From a virus: a DNA stretch of 26,600 nucleotides. Below the pieces are notes generated by a model that made no database searches, was not told the origin of the DNA, and was given only the letters and a program-made list of their open reading frames with translations. Positions 1-9,501 of the stretch are shown piece by piece; position 1 is the stretch's first letter; each line of letters starts with the position of its first letter. The stretch covers positions 1 through 26,600 of IMG/VR virus record IMGVR_UViG_3300017759_000058. One strand, given 5' to 3'. The position numbers and the translations under genes are program-made.

Positions 1-1
1 A

Positions 2-97
2 CTCGGAGCACTAAATCCTAAATCAGATGCATTATCGGAATTAGAAATTTTGTCTAAAAAATTATTTGATGCTGTTGACATTATGAATGATATTTAA
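2..97 (+). CDS. 3' end of an unidentified plus-strand gene
   Basis: The frame beginning at base 2 is open to a TAA at 95-97 and gives 31 residues, ending in VDIMNDI; the start lies outside the window. The visible part is helical in character (alternating Leu, Ile, Glu, Lys) and has no motif I recognise. It converges on the 2051-aa gene, whose stop lies 26 bases further on, and I see no strong terminator hairpin between them. The open frame is short, so it could be chance; a real gene end is favoured because coding density is near complete elsewhere and nothing else explains these bases. Confidence 0.5.
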   Translation, partial: LGALNPKSDALSELEILSKKLFDAVDIMNDI

Positions 98-123
98 GAC
101 TATTATAACACTATTTAACATGA

Positions 124-3100
124 TTACGCAAGATAATCTGGAGTTCCTGGTATATCCAAACCTGTTTGATTATCAAGAGTATCAGTACCAAGACGTATCG
201 TTCCAGACGAATCTTTCTTGACCACTCCAGTAATACTTTCTTCTAAAGTATCATAAATCTGAACTGGATCTCCAGGTGTTTCATAGTATCCTGCATATTT
301 AATACCATCCTCATAATAAACCGAACCATAATATGGTCTACCTTTATAGTAGCCGGTCTTTTTAACACCAACAAGGTCCGTAACGGTAATTAGCTTAGAT
401 GGGTCATCCGTAATTGGGTCACGAATAACATCAATAACCGGTATGAACCGAGCATTGACACCAGTCTCACTATTGATCATAATTGTAGGTCTCTTTGTGA
501 CTGGGCCTCCTGGATCAATTACATTGACCTTACGAATTTTTCCAAAAGGATCACACTCATATTCCAATTTTGCACCATTGTCTGGGGTGATTACGATCGG
601 ATCTCCTGCGCAATCATAATTAATACCAGGATCACCTACGATTACTTCTTTAAGCTTAGCAAGGACCGGATAGTTAGGTTCGCCAGGATCTCCTCCCCCA
701 GGATCATTATCATCACCATCATCACCACCACCAGTGTCATCACCAGTGTCACTACCTTCACCACCACCATCACCATCATCGTCATCACCTGGCTCTGGTC
801 CCTCAGGTTCGCCTGGTTCTGGTTCCTCAAAGGGGGGTGGATCCCCACCACCATTAATGTTTCCACCCTCTTCTAATAGGATGATGTCTGTTAAACCACC
901 ATCACCTGGTTCTTTTACTATACATGGTGGAGGAACTAAAACGGCGGAAATTCCTATTGGGTTATCAACCCAGGTCTCATCCTTTCCAGTGTCGATTTCG
1001 ACTGGGGTTGTTATTTTTGCTGCAACAAAAGTTGGGTTAACTTTATATTTTGTGTAGCGAACTTTATCTGTTCCCATACGTCGATTTTGAAGTTCAATCT
1101 CAATTATCCTTTTGCCAGGAGATTTAACCTCAATAAAATCCTCAACAACACCATCATCTTTTGTAGCTTTACATATTTTCTCGCCATCAATAAACAGTTT
1201 GGCCTCATCATCTCCTTCTAATTGAATTCTATAAATTCCAGCTTCAGGGAAATCGACATCTTCCCATCTCAATTTCCAAGTCTTACCCATAATATGTTTT
1301 GAATGGTAAAACACTGGGGTCATCCGAAGGCCGATATCACCCTTTTTGGCTAAGCGACTATATGCAGTAACTTCGATATCCTGACCATCATACTCTGACA
1401 TAAATCTAGCATCTCCAACACTTTTTATATAATCAGATTGGTCATCAAGTTCAAATCTATATGTCAAATCATACGTACCTCTTCCACGTACTCCTTCCCC
1501 ATACTTCTTAACAAACTTATCAGAATCTTTGGACAATCTTCTTTGATTTGATGGCGTAAATAATCCATCTGCAGCTTTGACCCTAATATCATCATCATCA
1601 TTAGCGGATTTATAATAATCTGCAAATATTTCATTACTAATATCCTCTACCTTACCCTCACGATTTTTAACTATAGTCCCCTGCTCCAATATGCCACTAT
1701 TTTTTTCGTTCTTAGCAAGTCCAATGGCATCAACTTTTAGAGTTTTTTCTTTATCTCCCTTTTTCCCCCTCTGCTTAAATACAAGATCACCAACAGTAAG
1801 TTGCCCAACTGCTTGACCATTTTTATATACATCATCACTCCACTTCAATTCCAAATCTACTGTTCCGTTACCTCTTCCATGCACAATCAATTCGCGCCCA
1901 CTTGGACTAAACTCTGCTTTTATTCCAGGCGATGTTGATTTAATTAAAAATTCTGCATCAGTATCATCTTGACTGACCGAATCTGTATATTTAATCCTCT
2001 TTTTAGAAACATCCTTAATTGCAGATGTAGGACTGCCCATAGTTTGTATAGTAAATCTTCTGAACTTTTGTAAGGGTGTTACATCCATAGGCACTGCTTT
2101 AACATCATAGTCAGTATTTGGCTTCAGTCTAACAGCTATTTTTTCCTTGACATTACCTGTCTTAGGATTCCTAATTGTAAATGTATGTGGATCATAAGTA
2201 TACTTCTTACCAATCTTCTCAGTAAATTCAAATTTTATTGCACGATGTCCTATCGTACCCTGCCCCTCAACAGTAAAGTAAACCTCAACAAATCTAGGAG
2301 GTTTCTTTTTAGTATATACCCAATCTGCAGTATGAAAAACTTTTTTATTTATATTTTTTAAAATATCTGTATTTGAATTTTTGACTTCAGCTTCAACTTT
2401 ATACTTTCCCTTTTTTAATTCAAAAGTAAGAAATTCTGGGTTGGTAAATTTAGCAGGACGCAGTTTCCCAATGTTCTTTTCTTTCAGATTTTTTTTAACT
2501 TCACTACTAAGTTCATACTTATTCGTATGAATAATTGCAACCATACTAGAATTTCCTTCATCATCTTTTTTGTGAATAGAAACTTGCCCATGCTTGTCAC
2601 AGGCTCCCTTCAAGCCATATGTGCCATCATGCAAAATCTCAAGATCCCAAGTATTCTTATAGTAATCTAAACCAGTAGCAGTTCCTTTTATTGCAGATGG
2701 TTCTACTGGAGATATCGCATACTGCTCCATGAAGCGACCCCACTTATTATTTGGATCAATCACTGGCCACCAAGACTTTTTAGAATTATTAGTTTTAAAT
2801 TTCGTTGACCATAATGGATTAGGGGGACATTGATCCTTCTCCCACTTCCTACCATCTTCCAATTCTAATTTTGGTGGTTTGGGTGCTTTGATAGTTAGGG
2901 CAACTCCAAGTGGATTTTCCTGCCAAGATTGATCCAACTCAAAACTTACTTCCCCTTTAGTCTTTATATTCAGTCCAAAAGACAACAGCTTCCCTTTCTT
3001 GACCTCTTTAATTTTCTTTTGCTGTACCATAGCAGCAATTCTATAAGTACCTGCCGTAAACTTTTCGACCTTAGTTCCTTTATCCATGGCCTTAAAATCA

Positions 3101-6100
3101 TGATATACATAAGCAAGTGTCTTTTCTTGATACACAGGTCCCAACTGACCAGCTTCACGAATCGTTAGCAAAAGATTGTCACGAGCAGCATAGTCAATCT
3201 CATATTCTCCATCAACAGGAAAAACTACATTATCCCATACAACCTCATAAGCTTCAGAAATTTCAGACAAATCAAGAACATCTTCCTTCACAGTAAGTTG
3301 TTTAATTTTCTTAATCTTAAGACCAATATTCTCATCAAAACCATTACTAATATTGTCATCAAAACCAACTGTGGTTTTATCAATTGTTTTAAACCCAGAA
3401 TCACTACTTCCACCAATAATTTTTACCTTATACTTTTTGCCACCAGTAAACTCTCCTTTACCTTTAACTTTTTCCTTCTCTTTACCAGTATAATAACTTG
3501 ACCTGTTACTTCCTCTACCATTACCTCTCCCAAAACGACCATCGGGAGGAAGTGCCCTAGAGGTAGAATTTAGTGTTACATCTCTTTTTAAAATAAGTGG
3601 TTGGGTGTCAGTTTCAATTCTTATTTCACTGGCAGCCAGTCCAGAATCTGTGAGATTATCATTAACATCCATTAAAAAATCAATCTCTACTTCACCAACA
3701 CCATTCAATTTCAAAAATAAGTCTGATCCATCTTTATCAAATTTTGCAGTAACTTTGTTCCTATTTTCTACAGTTGCTACCTTTCTATATGGGCGCACAC
3801 CGTACCTATTGAAAAAATCAGAGAGGTCACCTTCTCCGGATTCACCATCTGTTCTCCACAGCTTTTGATTGGCATCCTTAATACTATCTTTAGTATTAAA
3901 AATTGATACTACTGATTTGTCTCGTTTTTCAGGCGCATCAAATATCAATTTGCATCTGTTTCCATTGATGTTAATAAACCTACCACAACTAACAGTGCAA
4001 ACTAAAACTGACTGATCATCATCTCCATTATCTTCCATTTGAAGAACATTTTCTCCAGCAGTTTTAAGTTTAATATTAGCTTTTTTACGACTACTATCAC
4101 CACCACTTACCTTAATAGTTTTCGTTACATCATCTTTCCTATCTTTATGTGCTGTCTGCTTCCACACCTCACCACCAACTTTAATATTGCCAACTGCCTC
4201 TCCATTTTTATTTGGATTTTCATCCCACTTCAATTGTAAAGTGACATCACCCTCACCTTTAACAATTAACTTAAGATCCTTATCATTGCTCCCACTAAAC
4301 CTAGCACTAACTCCAGGTGATGTTGATAAAATTTTGAATTGTGCGTCAGTATCCATTTGATAAGCCGCATCTGTGAATTTAATTGTCTTATTGGAAACAG
4401 ATTTAACTTGAGCAGTAGGTCCCCTACCCAAAGATCCAGGGTCTGCTACTCGAATCTTATATTCATTACTCTTTCCTCCACCGCCAGGACTACTGCTAGT
4501 GCAAGTAACATCATACTCTTTTCCATGTTCAACCGTGCGCGAGAAAGATTTATTTAATTGCTCACCCCCACGATCTTTAGTAAAATCAATATTTAAATCA
4601 GGAATTTTAATTCCACTTGCAAAATCTGAATCTGTAGTTACTTTAAAATCAATTTCAGTTGGACAGCCACCACGACCACCATTGCTATAAATTTGTTTTA
4701 GATCTCTGGTCTTAATTTTAGGCTCATTTAGAACATCCAATCTAACTTCATGAACACCCCTCTCTATTTTCCTTGTCCACTTACCTGGCTTTTCTTTGTT
4801 TGTTATTCCCGGCAAATCGTCAATCGTTTCACCATCAATCAATAACTGCCCACCAGTATCAGCCTGCCCTTTAAATACGTAATCTCCAGTGATTGGGAAA
4901 TTTATATCCCACTTCATTATATATTGAATATTGGAATAATCTGATCCAGGTGAATCTGATGCGGGAACTGGAGATATCGCATACTTATTCATAAAGCTTT
5001 CCCGTGGCTTGGGATCTTTATCAATGCGGAAAGTTAGACTATGAGAGTTTCTAGCTTGATCTTTCAGAGGATCTCCTTTCAAGAGTTTAGTACCTCTAAA
5101 TTCACCACGTCTAGAAAAAATCTGCAAGTCATCATTATCATTTGCCGATCCAATGATATCGAAAAATGCAGCTTTACTCTTTGCAGCATCCGTCAAATCT
5201 GTATAACTACCCTCCCTATCAAGTACCTTTTCAACACCATCTTTACCAAAAGAGCGTTCCTTAAGTAACTGCTGTTCTATTTTTTCTTTTGCCGTTCCTT
5301 TAAGACCTTTAGGAGTTACTTTGTATGTAGTGTTTAGCTTTACTTTTTTCCTAAATGTTTGAGTAAAATTCTGATTTATTCCCTTCAAAGTAAATTTATG
5401 ACCACTATCATCTTGAGCAACAAATTCTACCTCAATTCTTCTATTCTTTATGCTTCCACTACTAAAGACATCAAACTCTGTAAATACAAAATCTGTATCA
5501 TATATTTTCTCTCCCCACTTCCAATGCTCAACATCATATTTCAACCTATTGAAATTTATTTTAGAAGATGTTTGAGCAAAACTACGAGTTCTAGTAGACC
5601 ACCAAGGATTCGTAAGATTTTTCATGTATCTCTGATACATTTGTATCTCAGTGAAGTTTGGGATATTAGTATCTGTCAGATAGGCATCGGGATCCCAATC
5701 TCCAATTTCATACCCATTCTCATCGTAATCAGAAGATAATGTATTGTCTTCTACCGGTATTTTATAATCCTCAAAATCAAAGTCACCAAAACTAATAGCT
5801 TCAGTTTCAACAGGCCCAATTCTTGAGAGAAATTTTGGCATCAATCTTGTACCATCATCCTCAATAGTAACCTTTGGCTCACAAGTATAACCAAATCCGT
5901 GACTAATAACCTCAACTGATAAAACAGAATTATCTTCTGGACTAATAACTATATTAGCTGCTGCACCTACTCCACCACACCCACTTATGTTAACTTTAGG
6001 TACACTCTTTTTATCATTTTTATTGATTCCTTTTACGCCTTTACATTTTTTCTTAGTTTTTACATCTTCGGTTGTTAGTTTATTTACTTTATTAATTGTC

Positions 6101-6279
6101 AGATATTTAGTCTTATCTCTAGTCTTAAGAATAAATACTGTGCCAGGGTTCTTTTTCGCATACTTATTGGCTTCTTCAATAGTAACATTATCAATGTAGC
6201 CTCTTTTGGGGTCAACATATCCGACACGAATATTATCAGAACTTGCTCTGTCAAATAGGGTAAATTTACTATCTATCAT
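124..6279 (-). CDS. Giant modular virion structural protein (2051 aa), probably tail/baseplate-associated fibre or adhesin
   Basis: The protein has 2051 residues and is predicted to be almost all beta-structure. The first ~60 residues (GYVDPKRGYIDN, then IEEANKYAKKNPGT) resemble the start of structural proteins I know from other T4-like cyanophages. It then carries repeated beta-sandwich units of PA14-like appearance: two share the motif KYAISPV/QYAISPV near residues 429 and 1182, and related WD-x-FP-x-G-Y units sit near 1011 and 1670. A ~105-residue segment near 617-724 is repeated near 1411-1518. Residues ~1804-1870 form a Gly/Pro/Asp/Glu linker, followed by a Tyr/Gly-rich C-terminal domain. 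No protease, lyase or membrane segment was recognised. A GAGG ribosome site lies before the ATG. It is the last gene of the minus-strand baseplate block, starting 3 bases after the gp5-like gene ends. Host-surface binding is inferred from carbohydrate-binding-like modules and position. Confidence 0.85.
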   Translation of the reverse strand: MIDSKFTLFDRASSDNIRVGYVDPKRGYIDNVTIEEANKYAKKNPGTVFILKTRDKTKYLTINKVNKLTTEDVKTKKKCKGVKGINKNDKKSVPKVNISGCGGVGAAANIVISPEDNSVLSVEVISHGFGYTCEPKVTIEDDGTRLMPKFLSRIGPVETEAISFGDFDFEDYKIPVEDNTLSSDYDENGYEIGDWDPDAYLTDTNIPNFTEIQMYQRYMKNLTNPWWSTRTRSFAQTSSKINFNRLKYDVEHWKWGEKIYDTDFVFTEFDVFSSGSIKNRRIEVEFVAQDDSGHKFTLKGINQNFTQTFRKKVKLNTTYKVTPKGLKGTAKEKIEQQLLKERSFGKDGVEKVLDREGSYTDLTDAAKSKAAFFDIIGSANDNDDLQIFSRRGEFRGTKLLKGDPLKDQARNSHSLTFRIDKDPKPRESFMNKYAISPVPASDSPGSDYSNIQYIMKWDINFPITGDYVFKGQADTGGQLLIDGETIDDLPGITNKEKPGKWTRKIERGVHEVRLDVLNEPKIKTRDLKQIYSNGGRGGCPTEIDFKVTTDSDFASGIKIPDLNIDFTKDRGGEQLNKSFSRTVEHGKEYDVTCTSSSPGGGGKSNEYKIRVADPGSLGRGPTAQVKSVSNKTIKFTDAAYQMDTDAQFKILSTSPGVSARFSGSNDKDLKLIVKGEGDVTLQLKWDENPNKNGEAVGNIKVGGEVWKQTAHKDRKDDVTKTIKVSGGDSSRKKANIKLKTAGENVLQMEDNGDDDQSVLVCTVSCGRFININGNRCKLIFDAPEKRDKSVVSIFNTKDSIKDANQKLWRTDGESGEGDLSDFFNRYGVRPYRKVATVENRNKVTAKFDKDGSDLFLKLNGVGEVEIDFLMDVNDNLTDSGLAASEIRIETDTQPLILKRDVTLNSTSRALPPDGRFGRGNGRGSNRSSYYTGKEKEKVKGKGEFTGGKKYKVKIIGGSSDSGFKTIDKTTVGFDDNISNGFDENIGLKIKKIKQLTVKEDVLDLSEISEAYEVVWDNVVFPVDGEYEIDYAARDNLLLTIREAGQLGPVYQEKTLAYVYHDFKAMDKGTKVEKFTAGTYRIAAMVQQKKIKEVKKGKLLSFGLNIKTKGEVSFELDQSWQENPLGVALTIKAPKPPKLELEDGRKWEKDQCPPNPLWSTKFKTNNSKKSWWPVIDPNNKWGRFMEQYAISPVEPSAIKGTATGLDYYKNTWDLEILHDGTYGLKGACDKHGQVSIHKKDDEGNSSMVAIIHTNKYELSSEVKKNLKEKNIGKLRPAKFTNPEFLTFELKKGKYKVEAEVKNSNTDILKNINKKVFHTADWVYTKKKPPRFVEVYFTVEGQGTIGHRAIKFEFTEKIGKKYTYDPHTFTIRNPKTGNVKEKIAVRLKPNTDYDVKAVPMDVTPLQKFRRFTIQTMGSPTSAIKDVSKKRIKYTDSVSQDDTDAEFLIKSTSPGIKAEFSPSGRELIVHGRGNGTVDLELKWSDDVYKNGQAVGQLTVGDLVFKQRGKKGDKEKTLKVDAIGLAKNEKNSGILEQGTIVKNREGKVEDISNEIFADYYKSANDDDDIRVKAADGLFTPSNQRRLSKDSDKFVKKYGEGVRGRGTYDLTYRFELDDQSDYIKSVGDARFMSEYDGQDIEVTAYSRLAKKGDIGLRMTPVFYHSKHIMGKTWKLRWEDVDFPEAGIYRIQLEGDDEAKLFIDGEKICKATKDDGVVEDFIEVKSPGKRIIEIELQNRRMGTDKVRYTKYKVNPTFVAAKITTPVEIDTGKDETWVDNPIGISAVLVPPPCIVKEPGDGGLTDIILLEEGGNINGGGDPPPFEEPEPGEPEGPEPGDDDDGDGGGEGSDTGDDTGGGDDGDDNDPGGGDPGEPNYPVLAKLKEVIVGDPGINYDCAGDPIVITPDNGAKLEYECDPFGKIRKVNVIDPGGPVTKRPTIMINSETGVNARFIPVIDVIRDPITDDPSKLITVTDLVGVKKTGYYKGRPYYGSVYYEDGIKYAGYYETPGDPVQIYDTLEESITGVVKKDSSGTIRLGTDTLDNQTGLDIPGTPDYLA
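670..867 (-). repeat. Low-complexity acidic Gly/Pro/Asp linker-coding tract
   Basis: This stretch of the 2051-aa gene encodes a run rich in Gly, Pro, Asp and Glu (blocks such as EPEPGEPEGPEPGDDDD). On the plus strand it reads as degenerate CAT/CAC/CCA repeats. It separates the long beta-rich body from the C-terminal domain and is probably a flexible, strongly acidic hinge. Imperfect trinucleotide repetition makes it prone to length change by slippage. Confidence 0.8.
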
Positions 6280-6282
6280 TTA

Positions 6283-7911
6283 CTATTCCTCGTTTACAAG
6301 AGATGGCTCATTAGCATCGGGTTGAGCAAAAGGCATATCCTTACCAATACTAGTCATTTTTTCAGTAACTGCTTTATCAAAGTCTCCAACAATATCAGTA
6401 TTCAATGTATTGGTCAAAGCAGTATCAAGAGGTGCATATGCATCAGTAAGACGATCATCTGCAGCATTTATCCTCCCATTTATATCATCTGCCATCTTAG
6501 AAAAGTCTGGGATAGAATCTGATGCTGCAATACCACCCATAGCAAATTGATACAAATCAGATGCAGTTGGTAGAGGAGAAATTTCACAACCAAAAATATT
6601 GAAAGATAGATTTGCAAAATTAAGTGCAGAAGCAATATTTCCAATCATACCTTTTAATTTTGAAGTTATGTTTGTCATATCATCAACAGTTTCACCAACT
6701 TGATTGAGAGTATTTGTAACATTGGCAAGTTTTCCCTCAACATCTCCAAGAAAACCATCAACTGCTTCAAAGATACTTTTATTTGTGTTATCAATTTTAT
6801 CCCAGTTTTCAACAATCAAATCAGAAGTAAGATCTTCAGACACGCACATTGGGACTACAGGCTTTTTCCTATTTTTATCTCCGGTATTTTCCTTTTCCAA
6901 CTCTTCAATATTAAATATTTTATCCAAAAGTGATTGCACCATACTACAACTAATCATTTTATTATATAAACACTCAATTAGACCAGTAATTTTATCTTTA
7001 AGTTGTGATGCCAAATTCCTAACACTACATGGAAGAGCTGCAATCACAGCTGACATACCAATATTTAGTTTCTTTAATTGAAACTCCATGATTTGATTAA
7101 AAATAATCTTCATATATTTTGCAATTTGGCATGCTATGTTGGACATATACTTTCGTATATCCCGAATTCTTTCTGTAGCCGCATCAACATAGCTATGAAG
7201 CCTAGACAAGTGTTTGTCAATCCGTTGTGCCAAATTATCTAATATGGTTTGAATTGCTGTAAGAGCAGAGTTTATTAAATTACCATTCTGAGGTTTAACA
7301 AGACATATTTTCTTCTCCATTTCTTCTTGCATAATAGAGTCGGCAACGTTTTGCCGATGTGGCGTATCAATAGCTTCATCTATAGCACCATTCTCTGAGT
7401 CGGTAAGCAAGCAATAATCTGGAACTTTTTCCTCCAGAGGAACTGCCCTTCCAGAAACTCCACTAAGAGGTGTAAATGGTTTCTGAGGCTTTTCTTTAGA
7501 ATCCCCTTCAGCATCTTTAGCCTTTATGAGCTTTGTTTGAGTGTTGTTGCCAAGCACACCCATAATTACTGGAACTTGCTGGTCATTCCCATCCAGGAAA
7601 AAACCAAAAACAAACATGCCTTGGCGCAAATTTGCAGTCTGTTTTGATCCTGCTTGCCCACCACCAGCAGTTACTGGGTACATAATCTGTGCCCATGGAA
7701 GTTGGTCGGAAGAAAGTTCGTCTTCACTCTGCGGATGCAATCCAATGATTCTCACTTTCCTACGAGCACCCCAACCAGGAACTCCACTTGTACCTACAAA
7801 TTTAGTAGAGGGCATATTATCCCTCCAGTAGGAATCGTCAGCAATCTGACCAACCCACCAAAAGAAATTGCCCCCCAAAAAGCCTGGATTAAATGCAGTT
7901 CCGGTTTCCAT
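6283..7911 (-). CDS. gp5: gp5-like baseplate central hub/spike protein with N-terminal OB-fold, no lysozyme domain seen
   Basis: Residues ~1-130 carry the gp5 N-terminal OB-fold signature (NFFWWVGQIADDS near the start, KVRIIGLHP, then LPWAQIMYPVTAGGG and MGVLGNN). In T4, gp5 forms the central spike below the gp27 trimer and also carries a lysozyme and a C-terminal triple beta-helix. At 542 aa this protein is near the T4 length, but I see neither the lysozyme catalytic motif nor the octad repeats of the beta-helix. Residues ~185-490 are long amphipathic helices with several Cys. It lies between a 73-aa gene and the giant structural gene, in the hub cluster. A GAGG site about 12 bases upstream supports the ATG. 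The hub assignment is strong; absence of lysozyme is read by eye. Confidence 0.85.
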   Translation of the reverse strand: METGTAFNPGFLGGNFFWWVGQIADDSYWRDNMPSTKFVGTSGVPGWGARRKVRIIGLHPQSEDELSSDQLPWAQIMYPVTAGGGQAGSKQTANLRQGMFVFGFFLDGNDQQVPVIMGVLGNNTQTKLIKAKDAEGDSKEKPQKPFTPLSGVSGRAVPLEEKVPDYCLLTDSENGAIDEAIDTPHRQNVADSIMQEEMEKKICLVKPQNGNLINSALTAIQTILDNLAQRIDKHLSRLHSYVDAATERIRDIRKYMSNIACQIAKYMKIIFNQIMEFQLKKLNIGMSAVIAALPCSVRNLASQLKDKITGLIECLYNKMISCSMVQSLLDKIFNIEELEKENTGDKNRKKPVVPMCVSEDLTSDLIVENWDKIDNTNKSIFEAVDGFLGDVEGKLANVTNTLNQVGETVDDMTNITSKLKGMIGNIASALNFANLSFNIFGCEISPLPTASDLYQFAMGGIAASDSIPDFSKMADDINGRINAADDRLTDAYAPLDTALTNTLNTDIVGDFDKAVTEKMTSIGKDMPFAQPDANEPSLVNEE

Positions 7912-7917
7912 TAACTA

Positions 7918-8139
7918 TCAATCCTCGTATAACTTACACTCAACTGCCCATGGTTGCTCATCACAGAACATCTCAAAATCTGTTGGATCATGAGAATCCT
8001 CTGGATGACTTATCTTATACTTTTCAAGTCTTTCCAATTCTTCCTGAGTATGACGACGCTTTTGGGGAGAAATCATTGGGTCATCTAAAATCTGTTTATC
8101 AGCTTCAATGTGCTGATCAATTGTTCTTTTTTCGGTCAT
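7918..8139 (-). CDS. Small acidic protein between the gp27-like and gp5-like hub genes
   Basis: This is a 73-aa protein with many Asp/Glu residues, a central basic patch (PQKRRH), and a C-terminal part with two Cys and a Trp (EMFCDEQPWAVEC). There is no signal peptide or membrane segment. GAGG lies 5-8 bases before the ATG, and the gene starts 12 bases after the gp27-like stop and ends 6 bases before the gp5 start, so it is very likely made together with the hub proteins. I do not recognise a family. A small hub-assembly or chaperone role is possible from position only. Confidence 0.75.
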   Translation of the reverse strand: MTEKRTIDQHIEADKQILDDPMISPQKRRHTQEELERLEKYKISHPEDSHDPTDFEMFCDEQPWAVECKLYED

Positions 8140-8151
8140 TTGAAACCTCGT

Positions 8152-9480
8152 TTAACGGTTTGGTGTACCAGTTCTACCAAATGAATCTCGGATGAGATTA
8201 CAATAAGTGAATGATCCTTTTATGGATATTCTATGACGAATATCAGTTATAATATATAGACCACCACTCCGCTTGTCAACATCATCAGATTCCCCATCAC
8301 TTAATTTGGGGAAATCAACAAATATTGCATCTCCGGCATGGATGGATAAGTTAAAAGGTATTGCAATCTTATATCTATATGAAAACAATTGGTTGTATCT
8401 CATAATAGATTGGACCATAATACTCTTATGATCGAATCTTAATTGTTTAGATTTTTTAATCTGCTCATTTGTATTACCAACTGGAAGTGTGCCCCTATCA
8501 GTAAGCTGATATATTGTTCTAGTAATATTATTTATTGCGGCAAACTCAGGATTCTGATGGCACTTTATATTTTCTCCAGCGGTTTTTAATCCATCTTCAG
8601 TATCATCAATAGTTATAGCCCTCTCCTCATAATATGAATTGAATGGATCAAATAACACAAGCTTTGACCCGTATGTTCCCATCATTGATTTTTTATTAGA
8701 ATTCAAAAAATTCTCTTTTTCATATTTGTGAATCTTCGAGGTATATCCTTCTGGCAAACGAGCTCCATTGGCATCAGGAGTGTCGTTATAAATCATAGAG
8801 GCTTTCTTTTCTTGATTAAGCAATCCATCAATAGATTTGAAAAAGTAACCCTCTGAAGTCTCATAAAAAAAGTATCCAGCAGTCTTCCCATACTCCTGAT
8901 TTGTAGAAGAGACAGCATGTTTTGATAAAAAATCTATTATGTAAAATGGCTTTTTGCGATTTCCAATAAAGTTGTAATGATTTGAAGTCAATTCACAATC
9001 TATTTTCTTTTCACTGCCCAATTCTACTTTAACTAAATCCTCTACAGTTTGAGATATTGCCCCATCAAGTCTTTTCATGACCTTAACGCCGGTATTCATG
9101 ATGAATTCCTTTGAAACCAATTCAAATTGAATAGTAGAATCAGATTGTATTGGAGTAAACTTATTGACATATAACCTAAGATCTACAAGGTTATCATTGA
9201 TGTCTCTAAATTTAACAAATACAGTTTCTTTCCCACATAATGGAAGACCTTCCGAAATAGACTGAGCTTCTTTTTTATCTTTGGTTGGAAGGGCACTTCC
9301 ACTATCGACGACTACACACTCAACCTTAACAGTATGGTTTAATACACTTTCATAATAATCAAATTGAACTAAACCACCAAGCATATCAATCTGCCTGTCA
9401 CCATCTTCGTTGGACACTATCGTTAACATCTCAACGTTCTTTGAGAGTTCAGAATCTGTACTTAAAACTATATTAGACAT
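8152..9480 (-). CDS. gp27: Baseplate hub protein, gp27-like
   Basis: This 442-aa beta-rich protein directly precedes the small acidic gene and gp5. In T4, gp27 forms the trimeric hub ring that carries gp5 and connects it to the tail tube. Features that fit are the N-terminal region with a duplicated tail-tube-like beta fold (GLVQFDYYESVLNHTVKVEC; later FVKFRDINDNLVDLRLYVNKF) and a C-terminal barrel-like part (PFNLSIHAGDAIFVDFP, then GGLYIITDIRHRI). T4 gp27 is 391 aa. Sequence identity to T4 gp27 is not evident by eye, so the call rests on fold pattern, size and neighbours. It has the strongest ribosome site of this block, AAGGAGGT at about 9490-9497. A general gpD/VgrG-like hub protein is the same role under another name. 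Confidence 0.75.
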   Translation of the reverse strand: MSNIVLSTDSELSKNVEMLTIVSNEDGDRQIDMLGGLVQFDYYESVLNHTVKVECVVVDSGSALPTKDKKEAQSISEGLPLCGKETVFVKFRDINDNLVDLRLYVNKFTPIQSDSTIQFELVSKEFIMNTGVKVMKRLDGAISQTVEDLVKVELGSEKKIDCELTSNHYNFIGNRKKPFYIIDFLSKHAVSSTNQEYGKTAGYFFYETSEGYFFKSIDGLLNQEKKASMIYNDTPDANGARLPEGYTSKIHKYEKENFLNSNKKSMMGTYGSKLVLFDPFNSYYEERAITIDDTEDGLKTAGENIKCHQNPEFAAINNITRTIYQLTDRGTLPVGNTNEQIKKSKQLRFDHKSIMVQSIMRYNQLFSYRYKIAIPFNLSIHAGDAIFVDFPKLSDGESDDVDKRSGGLYIITDIRHRISIKGSFTYCNLIRDSFGRTGTPNR

Positions 9481-9501
9481 AAGAATACCTCCTTGTATTA
9501 T

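Noticed and set aside
734-1057. Plus-strand open frame of 107 aa rich in Pro and Ser
   Set aside because: It is the antisense of the acidic Gly/Pro/Asp linker of the 2051-aa gene; its composition follows from the low-complexity repeat and no ribosome site was seen.
2346-2352. ATAAATA late-promoter-like match inside the 2051-aa gene, and similar ones in gp59 and the gp27-like gene
   Set aside because: In DNA this AT-rich the 7-mer is expected many times by chance, and these copies are not placed before a gene start.
7918-8195. Plus-strand frame of 100 aa around 7893-8195
   Set aside because: It is antisense to the 73-aa gene, the gp5 start and the gp27-like end, all with good coding evidence.
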